Below, in pieces: positions 35,355 through 46,888 of a DNA stretch of 64,000 bases; position 1 is the stretch's first letter, and every line of letters starts with the position of its first letter. Under the pieces are notes generated by a model. It worked only from the letters and a program-made list of their open reading frames with translations, had not been told where the DNA came from and searched no databases. The position numbers and the translations under genes were made by a program. This DNA is from Spiroplasma endosymbiont of Cantharis nigra. Lineage in GTDB: Bacteria > Bacillota_I > Bacilli_A > Mycoplasmatales > Mycoplasmataceae. The DNA lies in NCBI RefSeq assembly GCF_964019925.1, contig NZ_OZ026470.1, positions 186,001 through 250,000 of the forward strand. Reading direction: 5' to 3'.

Positions 35355-35447
35355 ATATGAAAAAAGTTCTACTACTACATAATTTTACAGGACTGTCATA
35401 TATAAGGCTTTAATGCCGGACACGAGGGTTTTTAACCCTCTTTTTTT
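35355..35447 (+). ncRNA. tracrRNA
   Basis: Bases 35366-35391 (GTTCTACTACTACATAATTT...) are the exact complement of the 3' two thirds of the CRISPR repeat except the last base or two, followed by TGTCAT that pairs, with one G-U, with ATGGCA near the repeat's 5' end; between them a small bulge forms. Then comes a short hairpin GGC-TTTAAT-GCC (nexus) and a terminal stem GAGGGTT/AACCCTC with seven Ts. This is the layout of type II tracrRNAs. The 5' end is not certain; a TATTATAAAT -10-like sequence at 35341-35350 would start RNA near 35356. Same strand as cas9. Confidence 0.92.
35424..35447 (+). terminator. tracrRNA terminator
   Basis: GAGGGTT-TTT-AACCCTC stem followed by TTTTTTT. It ends the tracrRNA before cas1. 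Confidence 0.92.
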
Positions 35448-35476
35448 ATTTTAAAATAAGAAAGGGGGATATTTAA

Positions 35477-36382
35477 ATGTCCTGAAAAATTATTGTTATA
35501 AAGAATGGTGAAAGTACTAGTCTTTTTTTAAATAATTTAGTAGTTAAACAAATTAATAATAATTTACAAATTCCATTAGGAGATATTAATGTTGTAATTT
35601 ATGAAAATTACAAAACAAACATTACAACTAGAATATTAGCAAAATTGGCTGAATATAAAATTTTAACAATTATTTGTGATGAAAATTTAATGCCTGCTTG
35701 TATTATGCAACCATATAAAGGAAATTTTCAGCAACAAAAAATAATTAGAGATCAATTAAATTGAACTAATAATCAAAAATTAATATTTTGAACTTATATT
35801 GTAAAAAGTAAATTGGAATCACAAATTGATATATTGAAGAAGAATAATAAGCCAAAAGATAGATGACAAATCATTTTTAATTATATTGATGAGATTAAAA
35901 AAGGAGATCCAACAAATAGAGAAGCACATGCTGCAAAAATCTATTTTAATACTTTATTTGGAAATAATTTTAAGAGAGATGATGAAAATCATATAAATAG
36001 TGCATTAAATTTTGGATATATTATATTGAGATCAGCTTTTTGCAGAGCAATTGTATCAAAGGGATTGCATCCGACAATATCGCTTTTTCATCACAATAAA
36101 TATAATTCATTTGCTTTGGCAGATGATTTAATGGAGCCTTTTAGACCAATTGTTGATGACTTTGTTTATCTTAATATTACTCAAAATGATTATTTTTCTA
36201 GAAATGACAAAATAGGTTTAATTAACTTATTAAATTCACAAATTATTTTTAACTCAAAAAAGGTATACTTAACTCAAGCAATTAATGAATATGTTGATAA
36301 GGTAATAAATCACTTTGAAAAAAACGACTTTCAAAATTTTATTTATCCATTAGTATCATCAGTTGAATACTATGAACTATAG
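35477..36382 (+). CDS. cas1: CRISPR adaptation integrase Cas1
   Basis: 301 residues. Start after AAAGGGGGATATTTAA. Type II Cas1 motifs: SLFLNNLVVKQ near the N-terminus; REAHAAKIYFNTLFG with the metal-binding Glu; ALNFGYIILRSAFCRAIVSKGLHPTISLFHHNKYNSFALADDLMEPFRPIVDDFV with the His and Asp/Glu of the active site. It integrates new spacers with Cas2 at the leader-repeat junction. Its 3' end overlaps cas2. Confidence 0.96.
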
Positions 36383-36695
36383 ATTTATGAGATTAATGGT
36401 TTTTTATGATTTACCTTTTGATTCAAAAAATAATATAAGAGATTATAATCGCTTTAGAAATAATTTACTTAGTGAAGGTTTTCAAATGATGCAATTTTCA
36501 ATTTATACAAAAATGTGTCCTAATGATGATTCAGCTAGATATGCTGCTAAAAGAATAGAAAAAATATTGCCGTCTTTTGGTAATATCAGACTTTTAGCTA
36601 TTACAGAAAAACAATATCAAAAAATAAATATTTTAAGAGGAAAAAAAAGCAAACAAGAGTTATTAATTGATTTAAGGAGGTTTTTAGAACTCTAA
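36372..36695 (+). CDS. cas2: CRISPR adaptation protein Cas2
   Basis: 107 residues from the ATG at 36372 (a TTG three codons upstream is an alternative). MRLMVFYDLPFDSKNNIRDYNRFRNNLLSEGFQMMQFSIYTKMCP is the typical Cas2 beginning with its conserved Asp after the first strand. Overlaps cas1 by 11 nt and csn2 by 1 nt (TAATG), so the adaptation genes are translationally coupled. Confidence 0.96.
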   Translation: MNYRFMRLMVFYDLPFDSKNNIRDYNRFRNNLLSEGFQMMQFSIYTKMCPNDDSARYAAKRIEKILPSFGNIRLLAITEKQYQKINILRGKKSKQELLIDLRRFLEL

Positions 36696-37648
36696 TGAAA
36701 ATTAAAATTAACAATTATAATGATATAAAATTTAATCTACAAAATAAAAATATCTTTATATTAAATGATCAAGATTTAAATAATCATCTCTGAAATATAT
36801 TTGAAAATATTACAAATAGTAAGTTAGATACGAATGAATATAAAATACTATTTGAAGATAATGATATAATTATCAACAAAACAACTCATAAAATATTTAA
36901 AATTCCTAGTTATCTTGATTTTTACAAGGATATACAAAATAATAACAAAAGTATATTTAAAGAATTAATAGCATTAGTTTTAAATAATGATTTATTTGAA
37001 AATGAAAATTTAAAGATTTTACTATCAATAATTCATACTCTTGATTTAACAGAATTAACAGGTATTAATACATTAAAAGTAAATTTAGAAAAAGTATCTA
37101 AATTAAATGTTGAAATAGGAGTAAATGATTTTTTAGTGAATTATTTGGTAGATAATGTATATCTAAATTTTATAAATGAGAATGAAATTATTAATAATAA
37201 ATTAAATCAAAAAACTTTGAAGCAAATTTACTTGGAAATATTAAAATTGCTTGGACAATTAAATAATAAAGATTATCTCTACTTCTTTAATAATCCTTTT
37301 GAAGGATTATTTATTGAAGAAGAAGAAAGTTTTATTCAAAATATTAGTATGTTAAATAATTTCATAATAGTTACAGATAGACTTCATACTTTTGATTTAG
37401 AATTAGTAAAGAATATTAAAATATGTATGTCAAAGATAATTGATATCTCAGATATTATAGATAATATTGAAGAATATATACTCTATTCTGATATAAGTAA
37501 TCAAAATATTTTTTTGGAGTATATAAGTACGTTGCTATTTAAATTAATAGATAACAATGTTTTTTTATATAAGGAATATACTAATAAAATGTCTCTAATT
37601 TTTAATATAAAAGAGATGGAAATATTGGAAGCTATATTTAATAGATAA
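36695..37648 (+). CDS. csn2: Csn2, type II-A adaptation protein, long form
   Basis: 317 residues, clearly longer than the ~220-residue streptococcal Csn2 and near the long Csn2 forms. Assigned by position (after cas2, before the array) and by the acidic segment FFNNPFEGLFIEEEESFIQNI and the FIIVTDRLHTFDLELVKNIKI stretch with helical C-terminus. Csn2 forms a DNA-end-binding ring that helps Cas1-Cas2-Cas9 spacer capture. Start codon overlaps the cas2 stop. It ends only 35 nt before the first repeat. Confidence 0.88.
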
Positions 37649-37683
37649 AATTTAAACTTTTATGAAAAAACACTTGATTTGAG
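37649..37683 (+). promoter_or_regulatory. CRISPR leader with ATTTGAG anchor
   Basis: Only 35 nt lie between csn2 and the first repeat. They end in ATTTGAG (37677-37683), the leader-anchoring sequence known at type II-A leader ends, which directs Cas1-Cas2 insertion to the first repeat. A possible array promoter would overlap the csn2 3' end (TTGGAA at 37624, TAAAAT at 37645). Confidence 0.85.
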
Positions 37684-40600
37684 GTTATGGCACCCTGTAA
37701 AATTATGTAGTAGTAGAACTTTATTCTTTCGTCTATATATTTTTTATAAGTTATGGCACCCTGTAAAATTATGTAGTAGTAGAACAATTCTAAATTAAAA
37801 GTTTTATTTTTATAAGTTATGGCACCCTGTAAAATTATGTAGTAGTAGAACTTTAAAAAAACCAGAAGATAAAAAAATCAAGTTATGGCACCCTGTAAAA
37901 TTATGTAGTAGTAGAACCACCAATATACTGGTTGTAATCCATAACCAGTTATGGCACCCTGTAAAATTATGTAGTAGTAGAACAATTTTGTATCATACTC
38001 AAAAAATGAGAACGTTATGGCACCCTGTAAAATTATGTAGTAGTAGAACGCTTTTATGATTTTTACTCATTGAAAAGCTGTTATGGCACCCTGTAAAATT
38101 ATGTAGTAGTAGAACGTTAATGAAAGCGATTGATTTTTATTACACGTTATGGCACCCTGTAAAATTATGTAGTAGTAGAACGTAAGAGTACATTTGCATT
38201 TGATATTGGAGGTTATGGCACCCTGTAAAATTATGTAGTAGTAGAACGAAAAATCAATTAATGCTCTACCAGCACGAGTTATGGCACCCTGTAAAATTAT
38301 GTAGTAGTAGAACGCTACTAATGAATTAGACCCAGATAATGATGTTATGGCACCCTGTAAAATTATGTAGTAGTAGAACAGTTGAATAAAAAGTTATCAT
38401 ATTTCCACTGTTATGGCACCCTGTAAAATTATGTAGTAGTAGAACAATAAATTAAATACAGCAATTATTAATATTGTTATGGCACCCTGTAAAATTATGT
38501 AGTAGTAGAACCATAGAATGTAATGGAAAAGTATGTTAAGTGTTATGGCACCCTGTAAAATTATGTAGTAGTAGAACTGAGTATTTGTTGTTGTCAAATG
38601 TTGATATGTTATGGCACCCTGTAAAATTATGTAGTAGTAGAACAATTAATCTAAATTAATTACTCCTTAATTCGTTATGGCACCCTGTAAAATTATGTAG
38701 TAGTAGAACATATTCTCACTTGTTTGAAATACCAGAGAAGTTATGGCACCCTGTAAAATTATGTAGTAGTAGAACAAAATGAGAAGGTTACTTCTGAGTT
38801 GGAGTGTTATGGCACCCTGTAAAATTATGTAGTAGTAGAACTCTATATTCCAACTTTGATTATGTAAATATGTTATGGCACCCTGTAAAATTATGTAGTA
38901 GTAGAACAAAATGAGAAGGTTACTTCTGAGTTGGAATGTTATGGCACCCTGTAAAATTATGTAGTAGTAGAACAGGATTCTCTACAAGGTCAGGATTCTC
39001 TCTGTTATGGCACCCTGTAAAATTATGTAGTAGTAGAACGAATATACATAATTACACAAATAATACGTAGTTATGGCACCCTGTAAAATTATGTAGTAGT
39101 AGAACTAATAGGGTATGCATAAAACAATACATAGAGTTATGGCACCCTGTAAAATTATGTAGTAGTAGAACCTTCCAGCATTAACAATTCCATTAACAGC
39201 AGTTATGGCACCCTGTAAAATTATGTAGTAGTAGAACAGATATTAAAGGTATAGATTTAGGTTGTTTGTTATGGCACCCTGTAAAATTATGTAGTAGTAG
39301 AACGCAGAAAAGAGATGAGGTTAATCAGACTTTGTTATGGCACCCTGTAAAATTATGTAGTAGTAGAACCTCAATCATGACAACAATACAGCATCCACCG
39401 TTATGGCACCCTGTAAAATTATGTAGTAGTAGAACGTTTTGGCAAAATACTTGCTCGTCATAATCGTTATGGCACCCTGTAAAATTATGTAGTAGTAGAA
39501 CTTTATCAGCATCAATCTTCGTCTATGCATTGTTATGGCACCCTGTAAAATTATGTAGTAGTAGAACAAAAAGAATATTATCATTCTAATGCTTTAAGTT
39601 ATGGCACCCTGTAAAATTATGTAGTAGTAGAACGCATTAGAAGCAACCAATACTCACTTAGTTGTTATGGCACCCTGTAAAATTATGTAGTAGTAGAACT
39701 CCACCAAATACACCTTGACCAAAGTTAATGTTATGGCACCCTGTAAAATTATGTAGTAGTAGAACACTTTAAGCAAAAATATTGTTTCTTTTCCTGTTAT
39801 GGCACCCTGTAAAATTATGTAGTAGTAGAACTTAAATTAACATCATTTAATGCAGGTAGTGGTTATGGCACCCTGTAAAATTATGTAGTAGTAGAACTAA
39901 TTTATTAAAGCTCTCTTGGTCTATTGGGTTATGGCACCCTGTAAAATTATGTAGTAGTAGAACCTATATTACTTTGTTTTTCTAAAATTTCTTGTTATGG
40001 CACCCTGTAAAATTATGTAGTAGTAGAACAAAAAGAATATTATCATTCTAATGCTTTAAGTTATGGCACCCTGTAAAATTATGTAGTAGTAGAACGCATT
40101 AGAAGCAACCAATACTCACTTAGTTGTTATGGCACCCTGTAAAATTATGTAGTAGTAGAACGCTTTCATATCTCCAAACCAAATCATCGGTGTTATGGCA
40201 CCCTGTAAAATTATGTAGTAGTAGAACTCCACCAAATACACCTTGACCAAAGTTAATGTTATGGCACCCTGTAAAATTATGTAGTAGTAGAACACTTTAA
40301 GCAAAAATATTGTTTCTTTTCCTGTTATGGCACCCTGTAAAATTATGTAGTAGTAGAACTAATTTATTAAAGCTCTCTTGGTCTATTGGGTTATGGCACC
40401 CTGTAAAATTATGTAGTAGTAGAACTTTATCAGCATCAATCTTCGTCCATACATTGTTATGGCACCCTGTAAAATTATGTAGTAGTAGAACTTATTACCA
40501 ACAATCCATACCAACCTATCTGTTATGGCACCCTGTAAAATTATGTAGTAGTAGAACATTCTCCTTTGTCCTTAGGACTACTTATATGTTATGGCACCCT

Positions 40601-43600
40601 GTAAAATTATGTAGTAGTAGAACATTGAATTATTAGATTGAATAGATTACTATGTTATGGCACCCTGTAAAATTATGTAGTAGTAGAACGTTTATCAATT
40701 AAAGGTAATATACCTATGTGTTATGGCACCCTGTAAAATTATGTAGTAGTAGAACTTATAAAACAATGGATTTAATGGAATGAAAGTTATGGCACCCTGT
40801 AAAATTATGTAGTAGTAGAACAGCAAAAATTGAAGATAGTTCTTTAATATCGTTATGGCACCCTGTAAAATTATGTAGTAGTAGAACTGCTACTAAAAAA
40901 TCTTGTCATGTTCATAAGTTATGGCACCCTGTAAAATTATGTAGTAGTAGAACGAAAAAGAACAAGATAGTATATTTGAACCTGTTATGGCACCCTGTAA
41001 AATTATGTAGTAGTAGAACAGGTTGAAATAACCTATTTAAAAAAGTGCTGTTATGGCACCCTGTAAAATTATGTAGTAGTAGAACTCTTTCTAATTGTTT
41101 AGCACATACTGCAGTGTTATGGCACCCTGTAAAATTATGTAGTAGTAGAACTGGATTAGGATTATCAACACCTTCAAGGTAGTTATGGCACCCTGTAAAA
41201 TTATGTAGTAGTAGAACTGTAATTCTTGTTTTGTTTTCATAAGAACCGTTATGGCACCCTGTAAAATTATGTAGTAGTAGAACTAAAGATTGATTTATAG
41301 ATTATTCAGATAAGTTATGGCACCCTGTAAAATTATGTAGTAGTAGAACATGATACAGAATTCAAAATCTAAATCATTCGTTATGGCACCCTGTAAAATT
41401 ATGTAGTAGTAGAACATATAAAGTAGGAATTTGTCCTAATTGTGAGTTATGGCACCCTGTAAAATTATGTAGTAGTAGAACAAAGTTGGGTACTCAATAT
41501 CAAGTTTTTTAGTTATGGCACCCTGTAAAATTATGTAGTAGTAGAACAGATTGTAAATAGTTATTTATATTATGGTTGTTATGGCACCCTGTAAAATTAT
41601 GTAGTAGTAGAACTTAAATTAACATCATTTAATGCAGGTAGTGGTTATGGCACCCTGTAAAATTATGTAGTAGTAGAACTCTTGCTTTATTTTTGTTTTC
41701 AGTTAATTCGTTATGGCACCCTGTAAAATTATGTAGTAGTAGAACAAATTCCCACAATTATAGCAAAAATGAACTGTTATGGCACCCTGTAAAATTATGT
41801 AGTAGTAGAACTCTATATCTCAGCTTTGATTATGCAAATAAGTTATGGCACCCTGTAAAATTATGTAGTAGTAGAACACAAGGTAATTGTTAAAAAAAAG
41901 TCAGTAGGTTATGGCACCCTGTAAAATTATGTAGTAGTAGAACAATTACAAAATTATTATTCAGTCAAGGGATGTTATGGCACCCTGTAAAATTATGTAG
42001 TAGTAGAACAATTACAAAATTATTATTCAGTCAAGGGATGTTATGGCACCCTGTAAAATTATGTAGTAGTAGAACCAGATTTTTAAAATTATGTAATATA
42101 CACTTGTTATGGCACCCTGTAAAATTATGTAGTAGTAGAACTTAAAACTCTTGAGGAGTTAATAAAATTAAGTTATGGCACCCTGTAAAATTATGTAGTA
42201 GTAGAACAAAAATAAATAAACCATTATTATCATAATAGTTATGGCACCCTGTAAAATTATGTAGTAGTAGAACAGCTTCACTGCCAAAAAATGCAGATAC
42301 TCCGTTATGGCACCCTGTAAAATTATGTAGTAGTAGAACAAATTCAAAATCTCAAGTCCCATTGATATAGTTATGGCACCCTGTAAAATTATGTAGTAGT
42401 AGAACAATAAAGTTATGAAAATAATCTATTCAATTGTTATGGCACCCTGTAAAATTATGTAGTAGTAGAACAAATTACTAAATATAGTGGAAAATACTTT
42501 AGTTATGGCACCCTGTAAAATTATGTAGTAGTAGAACACATATATACAGTAATAACAAATATAGAGAGTTATGGCACCCTGTAAAATTATGTAGTAGTAG
42601 AACTCTTTATATCTTAAAAAGATATATAAGTCTGTTATGGCACCCTGTAAAATTATGTAGTAGTAGAACAACTTGATCTATGATTAAATTTGTATATTCG
42701 TTATGGCACCCTGTAAAATTATGTAGTAGTAGAACGGTGAAGAGTTTTATTATAAAATTAGAGTAGTTATGGCACCCTGTAAAATTATGTAGTAGTAGAA
42801 CTTTGACCTTTTGGAAACATTGCACTAAATCGTTATGGCACCCTGTAAAATTATGTAGTAGTAGAACTAGAAAAGGTAATTTAAAACCTTTAACTAAGTT
42901 ATGGCACCCTGTAAAATTATGTAGTAGTAGAACAAATATATGCTTAGAGACTTGTAGAGAGATGTTATGGCACCCTGTAAAATTATGTAGTAGTAGAACG
43001 AAGCACTAATAAGAAGAAAAGAAATGCAAGTTATGGCACCCTGTAAAATTATGTAGTAGTAGAACCGTTACTTTTTCATTAATGCTTTATTCAATGTTAT
43101 GGCACCCTGTAAAATTATGTAGTAGTAGAACTTTTGAAAAATGTTCTTCGCACACAACTTGGTTATGGCACCCTGTAAAATTATGTAGTAGTAGAACTAT
43201 AAAACCTTTATATCTTAAAGCTTTGTGGTTATGGCACCCTGTAAAATTATGTAGTAGTAGAACTCTCAAAAGATGTTGGAATTAGAAAAAGTAGTTATGG
43301 CACCCTGTAAAATTATGTAGTAGTAGAACAATCTTGTATCATACTCAAAAAATGAGGACGTTATGGCACCCTGTAAAATTATGTAGTAGTAGAACGGAGA
43401 AAAGAAAAATGATAAAAGACATTAGGTTATGGCACCCTGTAAAATTATGTAGTAGTAGAACGAATTTATTTAAATCTTCTAAAATATCATAGTTATGGCA
43501 CCCTGTAAAATTATGTAGTAGTAGAACCAAATCAAAATCAAATTTCTAATCTTATTAGTTATGGCACCCTGTAAAATTATGTAGTAGTAGAACAGCAACA

Positions 43601-44123
43601 CCACCAGTTGAACCACCAATTTAGTTATGGCACCCTGTAAAATTATGTAGTAGTAGAACTTTATTGATGAATTTAATTTATCTGGTTCTGTTATGGCACC
43701 CTGTAAAATTATCTAGTAGTAGAACAATATCTAATCCAGATATAAAATGAGAGGTGTTATGGAACCCTGTAAAATTATCTAGTAGTAGAACAATCTCCAT
43801 TATGGTCTGAACGGATGGACTGTTATGGCGCACCCTGTAAAATTATGTAGTAGTAGAACTTTTTATTGATGTATAATAAAACAAAAGTTGTTATGGCACC
43901 CTGTAAAATTATGTAGTAGTAGAACTTATTTTAAAAACAGATGTAATATACTTATGTTATGGCACCCTGTAAAATTATGTAGTAGTAGAACTTCATCTCT
44001 TGTTAATCATTTAATGAAAACGTTATGGCACCCTGTAAAATTATGTAGTAGTAGAACAATAAAATACTACTTTACCAGTTTCTTTATGTTATGGCACCCT
44101 GTAAAATTATGTAGTAGTAGAAA
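37684..44123 (+). CRISPR. Type II-A CRISPR array, 98 repeats / 97 spacers
   Basis: 36-nt repeats beginning GTTATGGCACCCTG and ending TAGTAGTAGAAC; spacers are 30 nt, giving a strict 66-nt period from 37684 to 44088 apart from one 2-nt insertion. Repeats at 43690 and 43756 have G to C (TATCTAG), the one at 43756 also GGAACCC, the one at 43822 carries an extra GC (GGCGCACCC), and the last one (44088-44123) ends AAA in place of AAC. Degeneration on the right marks the trailer; the leader and transcription start are on the left. Spacers repeated exactly: 39568=40030, 39634=40096, 39700=40228, 39766=40294, 39898=40360, 39832=41614, 41944=42010. Near-identical pairs are described in the findings. 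Confidence 0.99.
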
Positions 44124-44344
44124 TTTCTTGTTAGAAGAACATATTAAAATTAGGATATTTAAAATATTTCTTAAATTAATATAAAATATTTATAAGTTTA
44201 AAAAACTTAAATAAGAAATAAATACATTAGATACTTAATAATTCAAATCAAAAATATAAAGCCTATTTTTTATTTTATATTAATTAACATTTTTTTTGTT
44301 CAAATAAAATTAAAATAAATTTATTTGATAGAGGAGACTTATAG

Positions 44345-45154
44345 ATGAATATATTGAATTTAATCAAAGAGAAGGAAAATGAATTATCTCCTCAAGAGAA
44401 AAAAGTTATTTATTTCATAAGAGATAATCTAAATAACTTTAGTGATATTTCAATAAAAAATATCTCAAAGCAATTAAATGTTCAAGAAAGTGTAATAACT
44501 AAAACCTTATCTAAAATAGGAATAGGGGGTTTTAAAAATTTAAAGCATATTTTACAAGATTCTTACTATTCGGTTGACAATAAATTAATAAATAAGCAAA
44601 GTATTGATATATATTTCAACAAGATAATTGAAAATATTAACTCAATAAAAAAATTTCTTAATAGTGATTCAATTTTAGAATTATCAAATTTAATTACAAG
44701 TAATAATCCAGAAATTATTTTTTTTGCAACGGGTAAAACCGCAAAAGTTATTGAACCATTTTTCTTTAATCTATTAGAGTTAAATTTTAAAGTAAAGTTA
44801 GAAACATCTTTATATAATCATCAAATATATGATGTGGAAAATAAACTTGTAATTGTTTTCACTATTTCTGGAAAAAACTCAAAGGTTTTTAGATATTTAA
44901 ATTTGATTAAAGAAAGAAAACCATTAAGAATTGTAGGAATAAGTACAAATGAGTCTTTTGCAAATGATTTATTAGATGAACATATTTATGGCACTGTAAA
45001 AAGTTTTTTTACAGACAATAGTAGATCAACACCATTAATAGAAAAATATACAATTCAATTAATATGTGATGCACTTTTATTAATGATTATTTCCAAGTCA
45101 AGTAATAAACATTTGGAAATGAGAGAAAAAATTGCAACTAAAAATAAAGAGTAA
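44345..45154 (+). CDS. RpiR/MurR family regulator
   Basis: 269 residues. N-terminal helix-turn-helix (FSDISIKNISKQLNVQESVITKTLSKIGIGGFKNLKHIL, about residues 37-72) and a SIS domain (EIIFFATGKTAKVIEPFFFNLL; KLVIVFTISGKNSKVFRYLN; LRIVGISTN) that in this family binds phosphosugars. Start after GAGGAGACTTATAG. It lies 90 nt upstream of the PTS EIICB gene and probably controls it. Confidence 0.87.
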   Translation: MNILNLIKEKENELSPQEKKVIYFIRDNLNNFSDISIKNISKQLNVQESVITKTLSKIGIGGFKNLKHILQDSYYSVDNKLINKQSIDIYFNKIIENINSIKKFLNSDSILELSNLITSNNPEIIFFATGKTAKVIEPFFFNLLELNFKVKLETSLYNHQIYDVENKLVIVFTISGKNSKVFRYLNLIKERKPLRIVGISTNESFANDLLDEHIYGTVKSFFTDNSRSTPLIEKYTIQLICDALLLMIISKSSNKHLEMREKIATKNKE

Positions 45155-45198
45155 TTTAAATAATTTATATTTTATGTAAAAAATATAAATTATTTAAA
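45155..45198. promoter_or_regulatory. Perfect 19-bp inverted repeat before PTS gene
   Basis: Arms TTTAAATAATTTATATTTT and its exact complement separated by 6 nt, starting 1 nt after the regulator's stop codon. No T-run follows on the plus strand, so an operator for the RpiR protein or an RNA hairpin is as likely as a terminator. Confidence 0.6.
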
Positions 45199-45244
45199 TT
45201 AGAAAATTACCTTTAAATGAATAAAATTTATTTGGGAGGTAATA

Positions 45245-46888
45245 ATGAATAAAAAGATTAAAAAAGCAAAATTTAAAAGTTTTCTTACTAATTTACGAAG
45301 TGGTTTAGAACAATTTGGGAGAGCTATATTAGTTCCAGTAACAGTTATTCCACTTTTAGCTTTAATAGGTTCAATTGGTTATGCAGGTCAAGCAATTGCA
45401 ACTGAAGTGGGAACTTATAGTGGTGGTACAAAAATTGCTTTAGATGCTATTAAAAATATTGGTATGATAGCAATTACAAATATTGACTTTTTAGTGGCTA
45501 TTGGGTTAGCTGCTGGACTTGCAAAATCTGAAAAGGTTTCTGCAGCTTTATCAGGTATTATGGCATATGCAGCAATGCACTTTGCTGCAAATTTAATGCT
45601 TCAAGTTGTTTATCCAGAAATGTTAAAAAATGCAAAAGAGTATGGTTTGATTACAAGATTTGGAGTAGTTTCATTTCAATATAGTGCTTTTGGGGGAATG
45701 GTTGCAGGACTGATTGGTTATTATATTCATAAGCATACTTATAAATTAAAATTTCCAGCATTTCTATCATTTTTTGGTGGACCAAGATTTTCACCAGTAG
45801 CGTCAACTTTAGTAGCATGATTTATTGGTATGCCAATAGGGGTTGCTTGAATATATATTAATCAAGGTTTAAAATCAATTGGTGAATCTTGACAACATAT
45901 GGGAGCAGGAGCACCGCTCTTATATGGAATGGCAAATCGAGCTTTAATTCCCTTTGGCTTACACCAAGTGATTAATTATTTCTTATATTATACTTCAGTT
46001 GGTGCAACTTGAGTAAATGGTGAAGGCGTTGCTATTGAAGGGATTTATAATATTGCTATTGCAAAATTAGGAGAAGGTGTCTTTATTACTGCAAAAGATA
46101 CTTGGATTGTTAATGGAACGTTTCCAACTAATATCTTTAGTTTAGGGGGAGCTTCAATGGCAATGTATATGTGTATTCCAAAAGAGAATAGAAAAGTTGC
46201 TGGTGGAGCAATTATTTCAGCAATGCTAGCTTCAGCTTTAGCTGGAACTACCGAGCCAATTGAATTTACATTTTTATTTACAGCTCCTGTATTATATGTA
46301 TTACATGTAATTTTTACAGGAATGACTTATATGAGTATGTACTTATGTGGCTTTGCACAAGTTTCTACCAGGGGTAGTGGTATTATTACGTGACTGGCAG
46401 TGGATGCAATGAACTTTAAAAATATTCAAAATGTTTGAGGTTTATTTATAGTAGGACCAATTGCTGGAGCCATATATTTTGGATCATTTTATCTATTAAT
46501 AAAAAAATTTAATTACAATACACCAGGAAGAGATGGTCAAATAGCTGTAATGGGTGAACAAGATAATTCCAAAATACAAGAAAACATTTTAGAAAAAAAC
46601 GAAGAAAAAGCAAGACCTAAAAATAATAAAAAAGAAGAATATGATGAAGAGTTTATTTTAAATATTATTAATGGATGTGGGGGAAAAGAAAATATTAAGA
46701 TAATGGCAAATTGTATTACAAGATTAAGAGTGACATTAATTGATAAAGAAAAATTTAATTTAGATATAATTAATAAAACAAAACCTTATGGAGTTAAAGA
46801 AATAGGAAATCAAAAGCAAATTATTTATGGTCCCAGAGTTACTAATATTGCAACTATGGTTAGAGAATATTTAGGAGTTGAAGACTAA
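45245..46888 (+). CDS. PTS transporter EIICB, glucose/alpha-glucoside type
   Basis: 547 residues, start after GGGAGGTAATA. EIIC membrane domain first: LEQFGRAILVPVTVIPLLALIG, GVVSFQYSAFGGMVAGLIGYY, NRALIPFGLHQVIN (the conserved family signature), ASALAGTTEPIEFTFLFTAPVLYV (substrate-binding region). After a charged linker (about residues 435-470) comes EIIB with Cys490 in IMANCITRLRVTL. Family pattern is PtsG/MalX (glucose, maltose or glucosamine-like sugars). No EIIA is attached; a separate Crr protein must phosphorylate it. It is the first gene of a tightly packed set with the phosphatase, MreB-like and membrane genes. Confidence 0.88.

Noticed and set aside
39568-40125. Shared GCATTAGAA between two neighbouring spacers in opposite orientation
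   Set aside because: Only nine bases are common and the flanks differ, so overlapping protospacers cannot be claimed.
38397-44184. Open frames on both strands inside 37.7-44.1 kb with repeated LWHPVKLCSSRT, FYYYIILQGAIT or VLLLHNFTGCHN
   Set aside because: They are translations of the CRISPR repeat in various frames (66-nt period is a multiple of 3), not proteins.
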